Below are positions 59,643 to 64,000 of a stretch of DNA of 64,000 nucleotides, in pieces (the first letter of the stretch is position 1; each line of letters starts with the position of its first letter). The stretch spans positions 1 to 64,000 of the forward strand of contig NZ_VJNO01000012.1 in assembly GCF_007096885.1 (NCBI RefSeq), in the 5' to 3' direction. Position numbers and translations under genes: made by a program. The notes under the pieces are model-generated. The model saw only the letters and a program-made list of their open reading frames with translations, was not told the origin of the DNA and ran no database searches. The stretch comes from Streptomyces sp. 130. Lineage in GTDB: Bacteria; Actinomycetota; Actinomycetes; Streptomycetales; Streptomycetaceae.

Positions 59643-60105
59643 CCCGGGCCTCGTCGTGCCTGGTCAGCGGTGCTTCTCGCGCCACGCTCACGGCTCATGC
59701 CCCGGAGGATAGCGAGGGGCCGGGCCCCCTGTCCCCGGGGCGGCGACAACATGTCCGGTAACAAGCGCGGGAGTTGGCGGGGACGAGTCCGCGCGTCCAC
59801 CGCGCCCGCCTGGACGGTTGCGGTGGCAACGATCCGCCCGGCCGCACTCACCTCTCGTACCCACCCCGTCATCACCTGAAGCGACGGGGTGCCGGTGGCC
59901 CGGCACCGGCGCCCGCGAGATGACCGCAAGGCGGGCACTCGTGATCTTTCCGTCGTCAACTGTTGTTCTCAAGGTCACGCGAACAAGCCGTCGTGACACA
60001 CCTATTGACGCGTAGGGAGCGAGGGTGAAGTATCCCATCGGCCGGGGAGAGCGCTCTCCGGCTTCGTGTCGTGCACCCGTTCCGCGACTCAGGAGACAAG
60101 CCCCC
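59643..60105. other. 463-bp divergent region, XRE / discoidin protein
   Basis: No gene is evident. A TTGACG at 60004-60009 may be part of a rightward promoter. The most distinct element is the CebR-like palindrome at 60046-60059, listed separately, which lies between that TTGACG and the start codon. Confidence 0.5.
60046..60059. promoter_or_regulatory. CebR-like LacI operator, GGAGAGCGCTCTCC
   Basis: A perfect 14-base palindrome 46 bases upstream of the discoidin-protein start. It shares the GAGCGCTC core and 10 of 14 positions with the CebR box TGGGAGCGCTCCCA that controls cello-oligosaccharide genes in Streptomyces. CebR or a related LacI repressor is the likely binder. Confidence 0.6.
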
Positions 60106-62289
<2,184 letters not shown>

Positions 62290-62323
62290 CGGGGGCACAC
62301 GGGACAACCGGCACCTGAGGTGA

Positions 62324-62365
62324 GACGGCGCGGGGCCCGGCAAACTGCCGGGCCCCGCGTCCGTC
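62324..62365. terminator. Bidirectional terminator hairpin
   Basis: CGCGGGGCCCGGCA (62329-62342) pairs perfectly with TGCCGGGCCCCGCG (62346-62359) with a three-base loop, extended by GACG and CGTC outside. It separates the convergent beta-helix and phosphatase genes. Confidence 0.85.
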
Positions 62366-62367
62366 GT

Positions 62368-64000
62368 CTACACCAGGCCGGCCGGCGGCGGGCCGCCGAG
62401 TGCCTGCTCGGACCAGATGACCTTGCCCCGGTCGGTGTACCTGGCCCCCCAGCGGTCCGCGAACTGGGCGACGAGGAAGAGGCCCCGGCCGCCCTCGTCC
62501 GTCGTGGTGGCGTAGCGCAGGTGCGGGGAGGTGCTGCTGCAGTCGGACACCTCGCAGGTCAGGGCCCTGTCGTGCAGGAGCCGGACGGTGATGGGCTCGG
62601 TGCCGTAGCGGATGGCGTTGGTGACGAGTTCGCTCAGGATGAGTTCCGTGACGAAGCCCTCCTCGTCCAGGCCCCGGTCGGAGAGCCAGCGCATGGCCTG
62701 CCTGCGGATTCCGGCGACGGCCGCGGGGTCCGGGGGCACGTCCCACTGGACGCGCCGGGACGGGTCCAGGGTGCGGGTCCGGGCGACCAGCAGGGCCACG
62801 TCGTCACCCGGGCGGCTGGGCAGCATGGCCTCCAGCACGTCGTCGCAGGTCTCCTCCGGGGTGCGGTCGCGGCCGGCGAGCGAGCGGCGCAGCAGTGCGA
62901 GACCGTCGTCGATGTCCCGGTCGCGGCGCTCCACCAGTCCGTCCGTGTACAGGACGAGGCGGCTGCCCTCGGGGACGTCCAGCTCGGTCATCTCGAAGGG
63001 CATGCCGCCGATCCCGAGGGGCAGTCCGGCCGGGATCTCCGGGAAGCCGACCGTGCCGTCGGGCATGACGAGCGCGGGCCCGGGGTGGCCGGCCCTGGCG
63101 ACCGCGCAGCGGCCGGACACGGCGTCGTAGATCGCGTACAGGCAGGTGGCACCGGTGATCACGCCGCCGCCCGATTCCTCGTCCTGGTCCATCCTGACCA
63201 CGAGTTCGTCCAGGTGGCCGAGGAGTTCGTCGGGCGCCAGGTCGAGCGTGGAGAAGTTGAGGACCGTCGTGCGCAGCCGGCCCATGGTGGCCGCCGCGTG
63301 CAGCCCGTGCCCGACGACGTCGCCGACGACGAGGGCGACCCGGGCGCCGGAGAGCGGGATCACGTCGAACCAGTCGCCGCCCACGCCCGCCTGCGCCGGC
63401 AGGTAGCGGTAGGCGACGTCCAGGGCGTTCTGCTCGGGCAGGCCGCGCGGGAGGAGGCTGCGCTGAAGGGTGACGGCCATCTCGTGCTCGCGGGTGTAGC
63501 GGCGGGCGTTGTCGACGCTGACCGCGGCGCGGGCCACCAGTTCCTCGGCGAAGGAGAGGTCGTCCAGGTCGAAGGGGTCCTCGTTGTGCGCGCGCCAGAA
63601 GTTCGCGATGCCCAGGATCACCCCGCGGGCCCGCAGCGGGACCGAGAGCAGCGAGTGGTAGCCGTGGTCCAGGAGGCGGTCGGCCTGTTCCGGTTCGGTC
63701 GCGCGCCACTGCCGGGAGGCCGCCAGGTCGGAGACGATCCGGGTGTGCCCGGCGCCGGTGCCCAGGCCGTCGGCGGTGGTCGGCCGGTAGCCGATGACGT
63801 GTCCGACGGGCTGGAGCGGGTGTTCCCCGGCGGCGCTGCGGACGGCGGTGCGGCGGAGCTCCAGGGCGTCGCCGGTGGGCCGTATCGGCTCCCCGCCGCG
63901 CAGGACGGCGTCGGCCAGGTCGACGGTCACGCAGTCGGCGAATCCGGGCACGGCGACGTCCGCGAGCTCCTGGGCGGTGGTGGTGACGTCGAGGGTGGTC
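62368..64000 (-). CDS. SpoIIE family serine phosphatase with GAF and anti-sigma-like ATPase domains, N-terminus off the window
   Basis: At least 543 residues, continuing past the right edge; codons 63952-64000 read in frame as TTLDVTTTAQELADVAVP, the usual lead-in to a GAF domain in this group, so the GTG at 63951 is not the true start. Then come a GAF domain (LLDHGYHSLLSVPLRARGVILGIANFWRA), the PP2C-like SpoIIE domain (VGGDWFDVIPLSGARVALVVGDVVGHGLHAAATM, VLYTDGLVERRDRDIDDG, DDVALLVART) and a C-terminal HATPase domain (ELVTNAIRYG, GGRGLFLVAQFADRWG). Such proteins dephosphorylate anti-anti-sigma factors and may also phosphorylate them through the kinase-like end. PAS domains may precede it. 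Confidence 0.88.
   Translation of the reverse strand, partial: TTLDVTTTAQELADVAVPGFADCVTVDLADAVLRGGEPIRPTGDALELRRTAVRSAAGEHPLQPVGHVIGYRPTTADGLGTGAGHTRIVSDLAASRQWRATEPEQADRLLDHGYHSLLSVPLRARGVILGIANFWRAHNEDPFDLDDLSFAEELVARAAVSVDNARRYTREHEMAVTLQRSLLPRGLPEQNALDVAYRYLPAQAGVGGDWFDVIPLSGARVALVVGDVVGHGLHAAATMGRLRTTVLNFSTLDLAPDELLGHLDELVVRMDQDEESGGGVITGATCLYAIYDAVSGRCAVARAGHPGPALVMPDGTVGFPEIPAGLPLGIGGMPFEMTELDVPEGSRLVLYTDGLVERRDRDIDDGLALLRRSLAGRDRTPEETCDDVLEAMLPSRPGDDVALLVARTRTLDPSRRVQWDVPPDPAAVAGIRRQAMRWLSDRGLDEEGFVTELILSELVTNAIRYGTEPITVRLLHDRALTCEVSDCSSTSPHLRYATTTDEGGRGLFLVAQFADRWGARYTDRGKVIWSEQALGGPPPAGLV

Overview
The window is high-GC DNA (roughly 70 % or more by eye) with GTG and TTG starts, strong AGGAGG-type ribosome sites, many long GC-rich terminator hairpins and a very large carbohydrate-active repertoire. 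Together with DasR-type sites, a bxl operon and a CebR-like box this points firmly to a Streptomyces chromosome. I see no insertion sequences, prophage, CRISPR array, tRNA or rRNA.

Layout. 1-10.7 kb: mostly core genes: the start of etfB (cut by the window edge), a flavin reductase, a thioredoxin-like protein, an acyltransferase, a coupled DUF6421/SDR/threonine-aldolase operon, GDPD and GNAT genes with overlapping convergent stops, a DUF5134/M56 membrane-peptidase pair, PAP2 and HAD phosphatases. 10.8-29.3 kb: a furanose-sugar island. It holds an ArsR-type regulator, aldose 1-epimerase, LacI regulator, a four-gene ABC importer with two permeases (the YtfQRT-YjfF layout), a GH127 enzyme with three near-identical lectin repeats, a GH2 enzyme with a C-terminal CBM42, a PhyH-like dioxygenase divergent from a second LacI regulator, and a giant GH2 enzyme with PA14 and LamG domains. 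A shared AACGTT palindrome in two divergent promoter regions suggests common control. My reading is uptake and hydrolysis of galactofuranose and/or arabinofuranose glycans.

29.5-42.8 kb: an old-yellow-enzyme gene, two small proteins, then a xylan island: GH115 alpha-glucuronidase and GH10 xylanase in one operon, and bxlE-bxlF-bxlG-bxlA (xylobiose import and intracellular beta-xylosidase) divergent from bxlR, with CGAAA-N-TTTCG-type operators. Xylan would be cut outside, imported as xylobiose, and finished inside.

42.9-64 kb: a BNR-repeat protein, uracil-DNA glycosylase, a BadF/BcrAD-type sugar kinase, a CbiX-like protein without the usual histidine, a lactonase, a FUSC transporter, an AA10 LPMO under two DasR-like sites, an Lrp regulator, a Ser/Thr kinase, two coupled aldo/keto reductases, a secreted M4-M28 double peptidase, an XRE regulator, a discoidin/beta-helix secreted protein with a CebR-like palindrome upstream, and a SpoIIE-type phosphatase cut by the window end.

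All product calls come from reading the translated sequence. No database search was possible, and literature links are from memory and marked as such.
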